In this document: positions 47,600 to 59,506 of the stretch, one piece after another
How positions within the stretch are numbered: the stretch's first letter is position 1
How the letters are laid out: the number at the start of each line of letters is the position of its first letter
Assembly: GCA_028671895.1 (NCBI GenBank)
Contig: CM053799.1
Location: 51,027,455-51,091,454, forward strand
DNA length: 64,000 bases
Reading direction: 5' to 3'
DNA from: Oenanthe sinensis
Taxonomy: Eukaryota; Streptophyta; Magnoliopsida; Apiales; Apiaceae
Program-made: the position numbers and the translations under genes
Notes under the pieces: generated by a model
The model's input: the letters and a program-made list of their open reading frames with translations, nothing else
What the model was told of the DNA's origin: nothing
Database searches by the model: none

Positions 47600-48090
47600 G
47601 TAAAAATTACATACATAGCAATCTCATGTCTCTACAAGTCCTACAAATTTTTAATGTAAAAATTGCATACATAATCATCTCTATAACAATTTTCATGTCT
47701 TTGGCATTTGCAGCATGTAACTCTAATAGATGGGAACATGTCAAGATCTCTTGTTCTCCAGAAGTCCATGGTTCACCATTCACAAGCACATCCTCAACAA
47801 AAGATTCTGCTCTTATCTATATGATTCATGTTAAGCAATAAGTAATCCTTAAAAATACTTTATACGCAGATAATTATTGACTGTTTTATGCATAACTTCA
47901 TACCTCTTCAATCATAAACCTACTCATTAGTAATTCAGGCAACAAGTAATCCTTAAAATGTGCATGCAACCTCCAGCTCTATCTTCACTAGAGATGTGGT
48001 CCATTTCCTCCATATCTGTAGTTTCAAATTTCTGGGAACTCAACTTCACTTGGTAGATACTCTTCAGTGCATTCAGCTGTGAGATCCTAT
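47600..48090 (-). pseudogene. unidentified gene fragment, minus strand
   Basis: Exon-like pieces on the minus strand: DLTAECTEEYLPSEVEFPE with a tccaacatag acceptor before it (about 48090 down to 48030), and VEDVLVNGEPWTSGEQEIL, then TCSHLLELHAANAKDMKIV (about 47790-47680). Frames are broken by small indels. I do not recognise the protein. It lies just inside the CACTA end, a usual place for captured genes, but the link is unproven. Confidence 0.35.
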
Positions 48091-48955
48091 GTTGGAAGTG
48101 AGGAATTCAAACTCATTCCAGTTGCAAAACATAACATGAAATTCCATTCACGTATATATAATATATTACCTCTTGACGAAATTTAGATCTCACTTTCATA
48201 TATGCATAAGATATATTTTGGCATCATCACGGGTAAGGACACAAGACATAGCTGATACAGCAATTGTTTATGGGCTAAACTTGGTAAAACTGATATATGA
48301 TAAATAACAAATTAATATGCAAATTATTTATTTAATTCAGAGTGAATATATGCCCTCATATGTTGACTGGATGTCTGACTAAAGTTTCAAATTCCAAACA
48401 TACCTAAGTAATAGATTAATTAAACAAGCATAATTGAAAAACTTTTCTAGAAATAGTTCTGACCATCTTGAGTCCACATGATAATTTGGAGAGCAGGTGT
48501 GAGATTTCAAGAAGCTGGCAACATACTATAGAAGCAAAGGATATTTGAAAGGTATATATTTGTTGCAGTTTCAGTGATGTTTACAAAGTTGGGGTCTCCT
48601 AAAGTTGGTGGCCTGACTGATGACATCAGAAGCGTTTGGTATGGACTGGAAGTCTATCTTGTTTCCGTTGTTCCTTGATCCTGAAAAAATTATGCATATA
48701 TAATAAACTCCTCAATTTTTTCATTGAATAAGGGAGTATCGATCTGCATGCCATAATCCTTTTTCATCTTCTAATTTCGTGTAAATGAGTAGTAACAATC
48801 CATAAGTTGTCATGTGAGCCATTTCATCTTTTTTAATTCCGAGTTAAATAAGCAGTAAAAATCTATAACTTTTCATGTGAGCAACAGTTTCAACATTATA
48901 TGTCGTAACCCAAGTGATCATATAGCACATAATTGATAAGTATGACGATTCATAA

Positions 48956-49085
48956 TCATTTGAACTCACTTTGAGCAGACACAATTGAACCAATCCTGCG
49001 TTGTAACAATGCCAGCTTGTAGCCAAAGAAGCCTGCTGCTATAAGCACTGCGATACCTATATTTATATGTAGCTTGCTTAAAATT
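48956..49085 (-). pseudogene. unidentified exon with a membrane helix
   Basis: The minus strand reads KLHINIGIAVLIAAGFFGYK, then LALLQRRIGSIVSAQSEFK. That is one clear hydrophobic helix followed by a basic stretch. It may be an exon of the same unidentified gene as 47600-48090. Family unknown. Confidence 0.3.
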
Positions 49086-49228
49086 AAACGAAGAGGTTGT
49101 AAAAAATCTCCATCATGAATAATGGAGCATCTGTCTATCTGTATGCATAGATCTAATATATACACGCACATAGATTTGCTTGGAGTAGGATTATTAAAAG
49201 AAGATGGATTAGGCTTGAGATTATACAT

Positions 49229-50940
49229 GAAGTAGGTATATGATTATGTACGTATTTTCTCTGCTTCTAGCAAGCTATACAAGATATATGAGCCAAACTT
49301 TATTCATGGCTTTGAAGTAAAGAAACTAAGTAATACATCACATGCACTTCTTTTGTTCTACAAATATTTTGAAATTTTAAGTGTGACAAAAATCTTGTGA
49401 CTTATTTTTTGCATGTGAGCATACATATATACACGCTACATATCGGGCATTTTTGGCTCCCAAATAATTTTTAACATCCTATTTATGAAACTAAAATTTT
49501 ATCACGGGGTCTCTAAATCTTTGTGCTAAAACAAACCCCACATTACACATTGATCAAATCTTTCTAATTTTATATTATGGTTGTTAATAATTCAAGTTCT
49601 TTTTCTCTTTTAGGTCAAAATTTACGAACTTGCAGGCTTTGTTCGATGATTTACCAAACAATTTTACATTTATCAGTCAATAAAGTGCAAAAGAAAAAGA
49701 GAAAAGATATAAAATAAATTGAAGTCAAGTCAAGTTTTCTCATTAGAATTATGGTCTTCTCCAAGTCCAAATCTATGAACCGACTTAAAAAATCAGCACG
49801 TCTAATTTTGAAACTTTCAAGTTGGGCCTCTAGCTCTAGTTAGTCCAATATATTGCCTCAAAACAACCAATGAATGCCCATCAAAATATAACCATACCAG
49901 CTGCAGGGGAGCTCATGCATAGTTCTTAAAAAACTATCGCCAAACACGGCATCAAATAAAATTATTTATTATTACTATATTCGCTATAAATAATTCATTC
50001 ACAACTAAAAAAATTCTATCATAATCCAAACTAAAATTTTCAACCAGAGTGCCATTCTTTAAAAAAACAAAAAAATTGCACACGAACTTGCGTATTAGTT
50101 TGACCTGTTTAATACTATAGAATACACGACTGGAAATTAAATAGATCCCCATACGAACGAATATATTATTATATATAGATGTTGTTTAATATGCATGCAG
50201 ACTGAAAGATGGCGAAAACAACACACAGAAAATAACAAACCGAAAGAATAAAAGCTAGGAGATAAGGGTGGACTGAAACATGGTGATGCATGCATGCATT
50301 GTGGCCGGACCGTCGGCCGAACCGAAAGTAGTATATTATTCTATTTTTTTACAGTACTTGTTAATTAATCAGTTTGTGTACGACGAATTGATTGGTAAAA
50401 GAAATGGGATTTGATCATTCGCATTAAAATATTTAGTTGATGACCATGTTTCATTCGATCGAATAGGATAATTTAGATTTATGTCCTGACAATGATTTTA
50501 AGAGTTCGGGTCTCTGTCAATCGATTGATATATTTGTCTATATGCGATTTTTTTTATTAAAAGAGATTAAAATTAGAATTTTGATATGAATATATGTAAG
50601 GAGTTATATCATTTTATTAGTATTTAATAGAAGAATTTTATATTTTTTCTTATACTCTGTAAAAAAATAATAATTATAATTGACAATCGATCGTTTGAAA
50701 TAATTAACTGCCTGACCTCAGACCTTAATCTTCTTTTTACTGGTGAGTTAATTAAAGAAGATTAATAGAGTATGATAAATTAATAACATGAACTGAAAAT
50801 GTTCATGCATAATGTATAAAAATATAGAAGGCACGGACAGATTCAACTAATCTACTAGCAGCAGAATAGCTTAATTCCTCAATGGTTACTTTACACTTCA
50901 CGCCACTAGACTTCTATGACATGACATCATAAAATTTAAA
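49229..50940. other. spacer, nothing recognised
   Basis: No gene or element supported. AT-rich. Confidence 0.4.
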
Positions 50941-50942
50941 TA

Positions 50943-51179
50943 CTCTCTCCGTCTGACTGATTTGATTTTTTAATGGTCAATTTTTTTAAAGTTTATTACA
51001 TATATTATATAATTAAAAAAATTAAAAAATATATATTTGAAAAGTTTATATAATTTTCTTTAAAATGCACTTTTCAGATTTTGAAAATTATAAAAATATA
51101 TATTTTTAACTTTCAGTCAAAAATAATTAAATTTGACCGTTGAAAAGTCATATGAGATACTTGAAATGGACGGAGGGAG
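50943..51179. mobile_element. Stowaway-type MITE
   Basis: The ends ctctctccgtctg and ggacggagggag are inverted relatives. TA dinucleotides flank both sides (50941-50942, 51180-51181), the Stowaway target duplication. 237 bp, AT-rich inside, no ORF. It belongs to the same broad family as the element at 25990. Confidence 0.85.
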
Positions 51180-51181
51180 TA

Positions 51182-52190
51182 TAAAAAAGAAAAATCAATG
51201 GTTATGATTTAGCAGAAAAAACAATGATAATGATAATGGTATGTTTGAATAATATGATTATGGTAAGTTCACTTGCTAAAACTTAAGTATTAGGAGAACA
51301 AGGATTTATGTCCGTGCTTCACACACGGAAAAACTTTTAAAAAACAGTAAATAGATAAATTATTTATATAAACATGACTAAAAATATTCAAACTAAGAAT
51401 ATTTTTTTTAAATAAAAAAGTAAAACTTTGTGTCATGATTTCATCAGTAGGGAATATATAAAACTATCTTTTTAATAGTGTTTGTTAGTCACGGGTAGGA
51501 GAAAAAAGTCCAAACAATGCAGCAAAATTAACAATTTGCATCTCGACTAAAAATAATAGCTCTACTTCGGCTATAATTGAACAAACATAATATCAAGCAT
51601 ATGGAGGCAAATTACATAAATTTATATTTGAATGGTAGAATGAAATAAAAGGACATATGGACAATTTATCTCAAATATTTACATACCAATAGCAAAGTCA
51701 GACAACACTTCCTTTTGACCCTCGTGTGTTTCGTTAACAAAAAATACACTTAAATTGTTAAAATATCGAGATACCTGCCATATTACTCAAACTATTTTCT
51801 AATGTCTATATTGATTAAATGGACGTATAAATTTATAACTAACAAAATATAGGTCTTAACAAAATAATCCAACAATATAACCCAAAGTTTTTCAAACAGA
51901 GAGCTCAAGTATTGAAGTCAATTTCACGGGCTAAAACAATTATTCTAATTAAAAGAAAACTTGAAATAAAGTTTTAAAGAAACCCTCAACATGTTTATTA
52001 AAATTGGTACAAAACATCAGATGCCATATAGGAAAGATAATATCATCATTCCCTTGAATTTAACTCCAACTCTCTAATCCTGCAAACAAAAACACAATAA
52101 TAATTAGTTTAATTAAATTAAAACAATAAACTCCTCATGTGATATATTAAATTGATAATATGTAAAATATTATTTTGCCTACCACTTTCT
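51182..52190. other. spacer with a possible second Helitron-like hairpin
   Basis: gtccgtgcttcacacacgg near 51310 resembles the hairpin at 54628 on the opposite strand but lacks a clear CTRR end. Nothing else is recognised. Confidence 0.3.
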
Positions 52191-52330
52191 CCTGTTTGAA
52201 TTTTTTATCCAGCACCTCATGTGACATCTCTTTAATTTCATTTATAACCTTAGAGATCAACCTACTCTTATTTGATGATTTCGCAGTCCCCAGAGTGCTA
52301 GTCTCAAGTGTAGTTGCAGATGTCTATAAA
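52190..52330 (-). pseudogene. unidentified exon-like stretch
   Basis: The minus strand is open: TSATTLETSTLGTAKSSNK, then SRLISKVINEIKEMSHEVLD. A splice-like boundary occurs near 52180. It is helical and Lys/Ser-rich. No family recognised. Confidence 0.25.
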
Positions 52331-52589
52331 TGATTAAAAAATAAATCATAAATATGATTATATTAATATACGTGAAATGAATATTATATTTATATATGTG
52401 TGTGTGTTTATATATATATGTGTGTGTATAATTTTAGAGGATTTACTTGGTCAAATCTCAAACTTATCTCAATTCTCTAATTTCCACTCAAACCTTTAAC
52501 TTTGAAACAGGTCATATATTATTATTATCTCACCGTAAAAACCTCGTAAAAGGTAGATGTAGTGCTCAATATAGGAAACTTACATGGTT

Positions 52590-53070
52590 TTAGATGGATA
52601 GATCAGAAAGCAGTATATTTGATAGAGCTTCCTATTCCGCGAGAAGAGCACTATTTGTTTCACATCCAAGAGAAGTAAGGGAATACCCATCGAGGTTAAG
52701 GATGTAATGGTCTATCAAGTCTTTCTGGTCACGCTTCCACCATTCAGGATGTTACTTGTACTGCAAATGATCATGGCCCAAAGATCGATACGTTAACAAC
52801 AGGTATGTAATTTACACAAGAAATCCAGGGCCATATTCAGATTGACGAATATATGTCTCTATACTTATATATTGTTCATGTAGGATGTTGAATATTTTGC
52901 ATCACTGCAAGCTGGTTGGGAAAAAGAATAAAATTGAAGGCTAGGGAGAAAGCTGATATTCGAAGGTTAGAGCCTTAGAGGAGCACGCAACTCAAAATCT
53001 GCTCTGATAGAAGAAAGCAAAAAGCAAGAAAAATTATATAGGAAATTAGAGGAACACCAGGTAATGCAGA
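52590..53070 (+). pseudogene. unidentified gene fragment, plus strand
   Basis: Coding-like pieces with frameshifts: MDRSESSIFDRASYSAREAL, FVSHPREVREYP, then IEVKD in the next frame; and, near 52940-53060, a charged helical piece containing ADIRRLEALEEHA-like and SKKQEKLYRKLEEHQ reading in shifted frames. The style is that of an intron-containing plant gene fragment. I cannot name the family. Confidence 0.35.
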
Positions 53071-53079
53071 TCATATGTT

Positions 53080-54627
53080 TTACATGTATTAGTTACCTCT
53101 TGTTTCCACTACTCTCATACTCCCCCACTTGCCAGCCTGACCTGTGGCAAGTTCATTTTCAACATTATTCCAGACTCCGTCTCTTCTTATTATAGAGATG
53201 TTGTGTCGGCATTGAGTTTATGTGAATTAACTAGAATCATTTGCAGCAGTACTCTATCCTATGGACATGCATGCATGCTTTCTTCTCTCCAAGTATCCTA
53301 CATTTTCTCATATCGGTTTAATCATTCAAGTATTGTTGGCTTTGTTTCATCTGTTTTCCCTTGTACTGTAGGATAAGGGCCAGCCTTTTAGAGGTTCCTT
53401 TTTTAACAAGAAAAAAGACCCCGCATCTTCCCCCATGATCTGTTCAATATCAGCTTATAAAGCATTTGTGTGCATAATTCCCTTTCATGAGCCTGCAGAG
53501 TAGACGTGAAAGGTTGTCCTAAAGTTGTTACCATAAGATTGAGTCCTCTGATATATTCTCAGTTGATACTTGATAGTGTAAGGTCTTTTATTTGACATCT
53601 GAGAGTAACATTGAAAATTTAAACGGTAAGAATAATAGGTTTTCTTATTTGTATGTCATTTACACATTTAAATAATCGTTAGTCCTATGTCACAAGGTTC
53701 GATCAGAAAGGATTGTTTTCTTTAAACATTTTTCCTTCCTGTCGGCGTGCTCATAGGTATATTTTCAAATTTAAATTAAGCATAATTTTCTAAGCAACAT
53801 AATTCTATATGGTTTAGTTCCAATATTTTCTTCCCTGCATAGCAATTAACTACCTTGAATAATTTGACAAATAAGTTTTGGACTTGGTTCGTCAATAAAT
53901 TGGTACCGTATATGATATGATATAGAATACAAGAAGAAATTTTATACTTATTGAGTATGAAAATAAATTTATTGCTTTAACGGAGCCATAATATCATTAT
54001 TTAATATATGACAATTAAAATCATTTTACATAACAGATTATAATTACATTAATTATATTAATTTTGCAATATTTTAAATTAAGATCTGCCATTTGTTGTA
54101 ATTTTTTATATTTATATTATAGCTATGTAGGATTATTGTCTATTAACCAATTCGTTAATTTTGAATCTATACATATAAATTAAAATAAATTATATTGTAT
54201 TTGATTTTGAAAACCAAATATATCAATGAGATTTCAAAAAAATTTCTATCAAGTTAATGATCGTTTAGTGAGTAATGTAAAATAAACATAACAGAGAACT
54301 TATCAAAAATATATTTAAATCTAATATGTATAATCTTAAATACATTAAACATATCTTTGATATATTAGAAAATCATGCTCATAATATTTCGAATCACAAA
54401 ATTTTATATATTTATATATTAATAATATAATTTTATATTTTGTGCGATGTGTATATTTATTTTTAATATTTTAATATTTTTTATTTATATTTAATTTAGT
54501 TGAAGTACAAATATATATTTTAAATAAGTTAAAAAACTAATATAACTATAATATATTAAGATTTTATTAAAATTATAAAAATTTTAATAATTTTAAGATA
54601 AATAATTTAATTAATAAAATAAAATAT
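53080..54627. other. AT-rich spacer
   Basis: No supported gene. The sequence becomes extremely AT-rich from 53930 toward the Helitron-like hairpin. Confidence 0.35.
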
Positions 54628-54655
54628 CCGTGCATCGCACTGGTTAAAATCTAAT
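54620..54655 (+). mobile_element. Helitron-like 3' terminus
   Basis: The stem-loop ccgtgc-atc-gcactgg (54628-54643, one mismatch) is followed seven bases later by ctaa and then T. This is the pattern of Helitron ends: a short hairpin, then CTRR, inserted before T. A second copy, with a better hairpin and a decayed end (ataa), is at 57196-57224. Confidence 0.5.
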
Positions 54656-55067
54656 ATTATTAAAGCCGAAATATTAAAAGTTTAGTTGTCGGTTAGTATT
54701 TAGGCCAGATAATTAGTTATTATTGGACCTAATTTTTAAAAATTAATCTCCTACTAAAAAAATACAAATTAATCTCCTAACTAATACACATCTTTTAAAT
54801 AAAATATACAAATATTATCTTATTTAACATTAATTTCCTAACTAAAATGTATCTCACGTTAATTTTCTAACTAATCCACATCTCTAAAAATATATACATA
54901 TAATATTATATAAAATTTAAACTATTATTATAAAAATTTAAATTCAAATCATATAAAAAAAATATTAAAATAAAAAATATTTGAAATATTAAAATAATTC
55001 GATTCAGGCATCGCACGGATATAAGCAAGTATATAATAAGAATAAAAAGAGATCTTATGGAATAATC

Positions 55068-56878
55068 TAGGGCTGCAAACGAACAGAGTCGAGCCGAGTT
55101 TTGTCCGAGCCGAGCCAAGTTTAACTTTTTTTTTAAACGAACCGAACCGAGCCGAGTTTGATTTTTTTTTAAAACGAACCGAGTCGAGCCGAGTTTCCTA
55201 ATAAACGAGTCGAACACGATTTTTTCGCGAACAAATCGAGTCGGGTCCGAGTCGAGTAGAATTCGAAAGTTGTTCGCTAACAAAACAAATATTTTTTACT
55301 CAATTAAGTCCAATTAATAAAAATAACTTTTACGGATAGTTGTTTCTATTTTTTAAGAAATATTTTTCGACGATCCAACCGTACGGATGTCAAGATATAC
55401 TTAATATAATGATATTCCCAAATTTTAAAAAAATAAAAAATTAATTTGGTTGAAGATTCTAGTATATCATTACTATATTGACTACTTGACTAGTACTCGT
55501 AACTAGTGTTTTGTCACGAATTGTTGTTTCTATTTTTCTAAAAATATTTCTCGACAATCCAACCATATGAATGTCAAGATATATATAATATAATGATATC
55601 CCCAAATTTTAAAAAAATAAAAAATTAATTTGGTTGGAGATCTTAGTATATCACTACTATATTGACTAGTACTCGTAACTAGTGCATTGTCACGAATTGT
55701 TGTTTCTATTCTTTTAAAATATTTCTCGACAATCCAACCGTACGGATGTCAAGTTATATCTAATATAATGATATTTCCAAATTTAAAAAAATATAAAATT
55801 AATTTAGTTGGAGATCTTAGTATATCACTACTATATTGACTAGAATTCGTAACTAGTGTTTTGTCACGAATTGTTCTTTCCATTTTTTTAAAAATATTTC
55901 TCGACAATTCAACCGTACAAATGTCAAGATATATTTAATTTAATGATATTCCCAAATTTAATGTATTATATTTATTAATATATATATTATGTGTAATAAT
56001 ACAAATGTAACATATTTAATTATGGTCAATTTCTCTATGTGATCGAAGTTGAATAGGTCATAAGTTGTTTTTTTAAATTCTTGATGTTGAATTCCAAATT
56101 TCATATTTGTGTTGTGACTTGTGAGAAAAATTGCATGGTTTAATCAATTTTTTAATTTTGACAAATTAAATAAAATTGATATTCATTTTCTAAAATGAGA
56201 TTGTAATCAATTTAAGAAAATTAAAAGATTATAAAATTATGTATGTTATATATATATATAGTCATATAAAAATTAATATATTAAATATGATTCAAATAAT
56301 CAAATGTAAATACATTATAATACATGCGTGTGTGTGTGTATTTATACATACATAATAAAAACATAATATAAAATTTGAATTTGTGTTAATTATTATATTT
56401 AGAGATTTTAAAAATAAAATGTTCAAGAATTAAGACACATCAATACATCACAGATTCACAATTTACACAAATACATAATCAAACTATAAATATTTTAGGC
56501 GGTATATATAAACATTAATATATTAAATATGAATAAACATTAACAATATATATATAATATGAATAATTTCATATAAACATTAATATATTAAATATGATAT
56601 AAATATTTAAATTATTCATAATATTTTTTTATTTATAATATATATAAATTTTATCCGAGCCGAACTAGACGAGCTCGAGCCGAACTCGAGCCGATCCCGA
56701 GCTAAACGAGCCGAGCTCGAGCCGAACAGACATAAAGCTCGGCTCGGGTTCGTTTACTAACCGAGCGGATTTTTATATTCAAGATCAGGTTCTTTTAATA
56801 AACGAACAGAGTCGAGCTCAGTTAAACGAGCTGAGCTCGAGTTTTGTTCACGAACAGCTCTGTTCATTTGCAGCCTTA
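55068..56878. mobile_element. hAT-like element with palindromic gagccgag ends and internal tandem repeats
   Basis: Ends tagggctgcaaacgaacaga and, inverted, taaggctgcaaatgaacaga. The 8-bp target duplication gaataatc/gaacaatc is at 55060-55067 and 56879-56886. The duplicate locus at 57677-57690 (gaataatcccaaacg) is the empty site. 1811 bp, with no transposase visible. The first and last ~180 bp are rich in gagccgag/ctcggctc words able to fold. TIR, duplication length and empty site together support a hAT class assignment. Confidence 0.8.
55338..55965 (+). repeat. tandem repeat, about 175-bp period, 3.6 copies
   Basis: Units begin near 55338, 55521, 55697 and 55870 with gttgtttctattttt and then a ttctcgacaatccaaccg-type word. 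Later landmarks are gatattcccaaatttt and tagtactcgtaactagtg. Units differ by a few percent and the last is partial. It lies inside the hAT-like element. Confidence 0.85.
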
Positions 56879-56992
56879 GAACAATCCCAAACGAAAGCAA
56901 GTATAGAAGAAGCAGTATGAAAAAATACGTGCTTTTTCAAACATAATACTATATGATTATTATTATAAAATTACAAGTACTAGTTGTAAAGA

Positions 56993-57184
56993 TTGTATCT
57001 TTTTCATGTATTTCTGTTTGAAATGGAAGAATGCTTATTTCTCACAATTTCATTTGGTAATTATGACTTTAATTGTTTAGTCTCGACCAATTACTCTCAC
57101 GACAAGTATCATGGAGCAGAAGACGAACCTAATGGAGAATTTGATATACAGCAGCCTATAGTAAAAGGAGATACAGTTAATTAA
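56993..57184 (+). pseudogene. left copy of nucleoredoxin-like first exon, truncated
   Basis: It matches the exon at 57927-58148 up to ...VKGDTVN and then runs into the Helitron-like tail with an immediate stop. It is a duplicate without the rest of the gene. Confidence 0.5.
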
Positions 57185-57926
57185 TAAAACAAAATATCTG
57201 TGCATCGCACGGGTTAAAATATAATATTATTAAAGCCGAAATATTAAAAATTTAGTAGTCGGTCAGTATTTGGGCCGGATAGTTATTATTGGGCCTAATT
57301 TTTAAAAATTAATTTTCTACTAAAAAATTACAAATTAATATCCTAACTAATACACATCTTTTAAATAAAACATACAAATGTTATCTTATATAACATTAAT
57401 CTCCTAACTAAAACATATCTCACATTAATTTTCTAACTAATCCACATATCTAAATAAAACTCATAGAATTTATCTTATTAAAATACAAATACAAATACAA
57501 AAATATATGAAAAAATTTATAAAAATATATACATATAATATTAAATAAATTTTAAACTATTATTTTAAAATTTTAAATTCAAATCATATAAAAAAATAAA
57601 AAAATAAAAAAATTGAAATATTAAAAGAATTCGATTCAGGCATCGCGAGTATATAATAAGAATAAAAACAGATCTTATCGAATAATCCCAAACGAGGGAG
57701 ATGAGGGGGCTAATAAAATGGATGATGGGTAGAAGAAGCAGTATGGGAAAATACGTGACTTGTTTAAACATAATACTATAAAGATTGTATCCTTTCATGT
57801 ATTCCTCACCAAATTATGGAGTAAACCTGTAAAGATTGTATCTTTCGAAGGAAATGTTGGCTATAATCTGTGAATATATACTTTTTAAAGATTGTATCTT
57901 TTTCATGTATTTCTGTTTGAAATGAA

Positions 57927-58148
57927 ATGGAAGAATGCTTATTTCTCACAATTTCTTTTGGTAATTATGACTTTAATTGTTTAGTCTCGACCAATTACTC
58001 TCACGACAAGTATCATGGAGCAGAAGACGAACCTAAAGGAGAATTTGATATACAGCAGCCTATAGTAAAAGGAGATACAGTTAATTTACATCAACTCCTT
58101 TTCACCGAAGGCAGGGATTACCTTGTCAAATATGATGATGATCGCCAG
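57927..58148 (+). CDS. first exon of a nucleoredoxin-like gene (tentative)
   Basis: It is open from ATG 57927 to a splice donor at 58149 (ccag|gtatct). The end reads VNLHQLLFTEGRDYLVKYDD, resembling the start of plant nucleoredoxins, where a segment of the type LLS.ERDFLV precedes the first thioredoxin fold. Nucleoredoxins are cytosolic or nuclear thiol oxidoreductases. No later exon is seen before the LTR at 58476, so the gene is either interrupted by the retroelement or a fragment. The true start could be a later Met or none. The family assignment is weak. Confidence 0.35.
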
Positions 58149-58475
58149 GTATCTGGTATCGTTGTGTGCATCTAGGATTAATTATGGAATATGCTAGACT
58201 CTGTTTTCATAGATATTTGTATCATAATCAAGCTATCCCTTATTGTTGGTGCCAATCAAAGCTTGAAAATAAAACATGTCTTTGTGAGGTCAAGACAACC
58301 CTTTGTATTGCTAAAAATGAATAATAATCCCCCCTCGTTATAGAGATAAGATTTACTTGTACAAAAGAACTCCTCAGTAATTGCTAGAATTTAGGAACAA
58401 CTATGTAACCACTACCCCATGATTACTGCCACATATAACTCCACAACTGAACTGCCAGATCTTTACAATTATAAT

Positions 58476-59506
58476 TGTTTGTACCAGAATTTTCACACTC
58501 CAACATCAACTTATCAGCTGTTAGAAGAGGTCAAATAACAAGTCCTACTTTTTAGCAAATGATGGGTATCTGATCCCTTGTTAATAGGATCATGGAGAGG
58601 TGGTAGCCTATCATCAAGGCATGTGCAAATCAAGATAAATATAGCAAAATATCAACACATTAAGGGGGGACACACAACACAATTGATATACTACGTACAC
58701 ATATCTTTCTTATCATTTGAGAGGGCTAAACCTAATTGGGCAACTCATTTTATTTATTATAGAGCACTGCTACTACAACAGACACCCGCTACATTGCCAT
58801 ACGTATCATCTTATAGGGCTAAACCTAGTTCTATCTCTCAGTAATCATTCTATTCACAGCAAAACACTTATTCATGACACCCATAATATATATAACTACA
58901 TACCACTCACTTATATCCATAATTATACACAGCCATACATATATTACAAACATATTACAAGACTAAACATAAATGATCCCATGACAACCATTCTATACAA
59001 CACTACTAGTGCACTATACACCCACGACATTACTATACATCTCATTTGAGAGAGCTACCAATTCTATAACCACACACTACATATGTACATTCAACTGACG
59101 AGTAGACCAAGTCCTGACGAGTAGACCAAGTCCTGACGGGTAAGGCTGAATAATACTTGACGGCCGAAAATTAAGGAAGAGATAGAGTCCATCTTCAACA
59201 ACAATTCAAATGCTTGGGGAAGATAAAGATAAGCATCCATAATATCAAGGAACGTGATCAGCAAGTAGCTCCATGAAAATAGGAACATGAGAAGACTTGA
59301 CGAGTACACAATACACTGACGGGAGCTGACCAAGTCTACCCGTCGACCGACGACTCCTAAAATCTAGGAGATAAATCAGCCACCATCCCAGAAAAATAGG
59401 AGATAAGGTGCTTAGCCATGCCTAAATAATAGGATCGTGGAGATAATTATGGGCTACAAACCAGCAACTAGCATGGAGGGATCATATCTATATATTTAGA
59501 TAATTA
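58476..59506 (+). repeat. Tat-like LTR, left copy, 3'-truncated
   Basis: 1031 bp matching the first 1031 bp of the full LTR at 61954 with three substitutions and no indel. It starts tgtttgtaccag. The remaining 622 bp of the LTR, the primer site, gag and most of pol are missing after it. A 19-base word, agataattatgggctacaa, occurs at 59447 and again across the junction at 59498. Confidence 0.92.

Larger units (their letters stand above)
54650..57215 (+). repeat. left copy of a tandem duplication (with a hAT-like insertion)
   Basis: It corresponds to 57216-58085. Shared landmarks are attattaaagccgaaatatt, cattaatctcctaac or close variants, agaagaagcagtatg, and the whole exon ending gagatacagttaatt. 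The left copy ends at the second Helitron-like hairpin, while the right copy continues into further coding sequence. The left copy also holds the 1.8 kb insertion at 55068. Confidence 0.75.
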
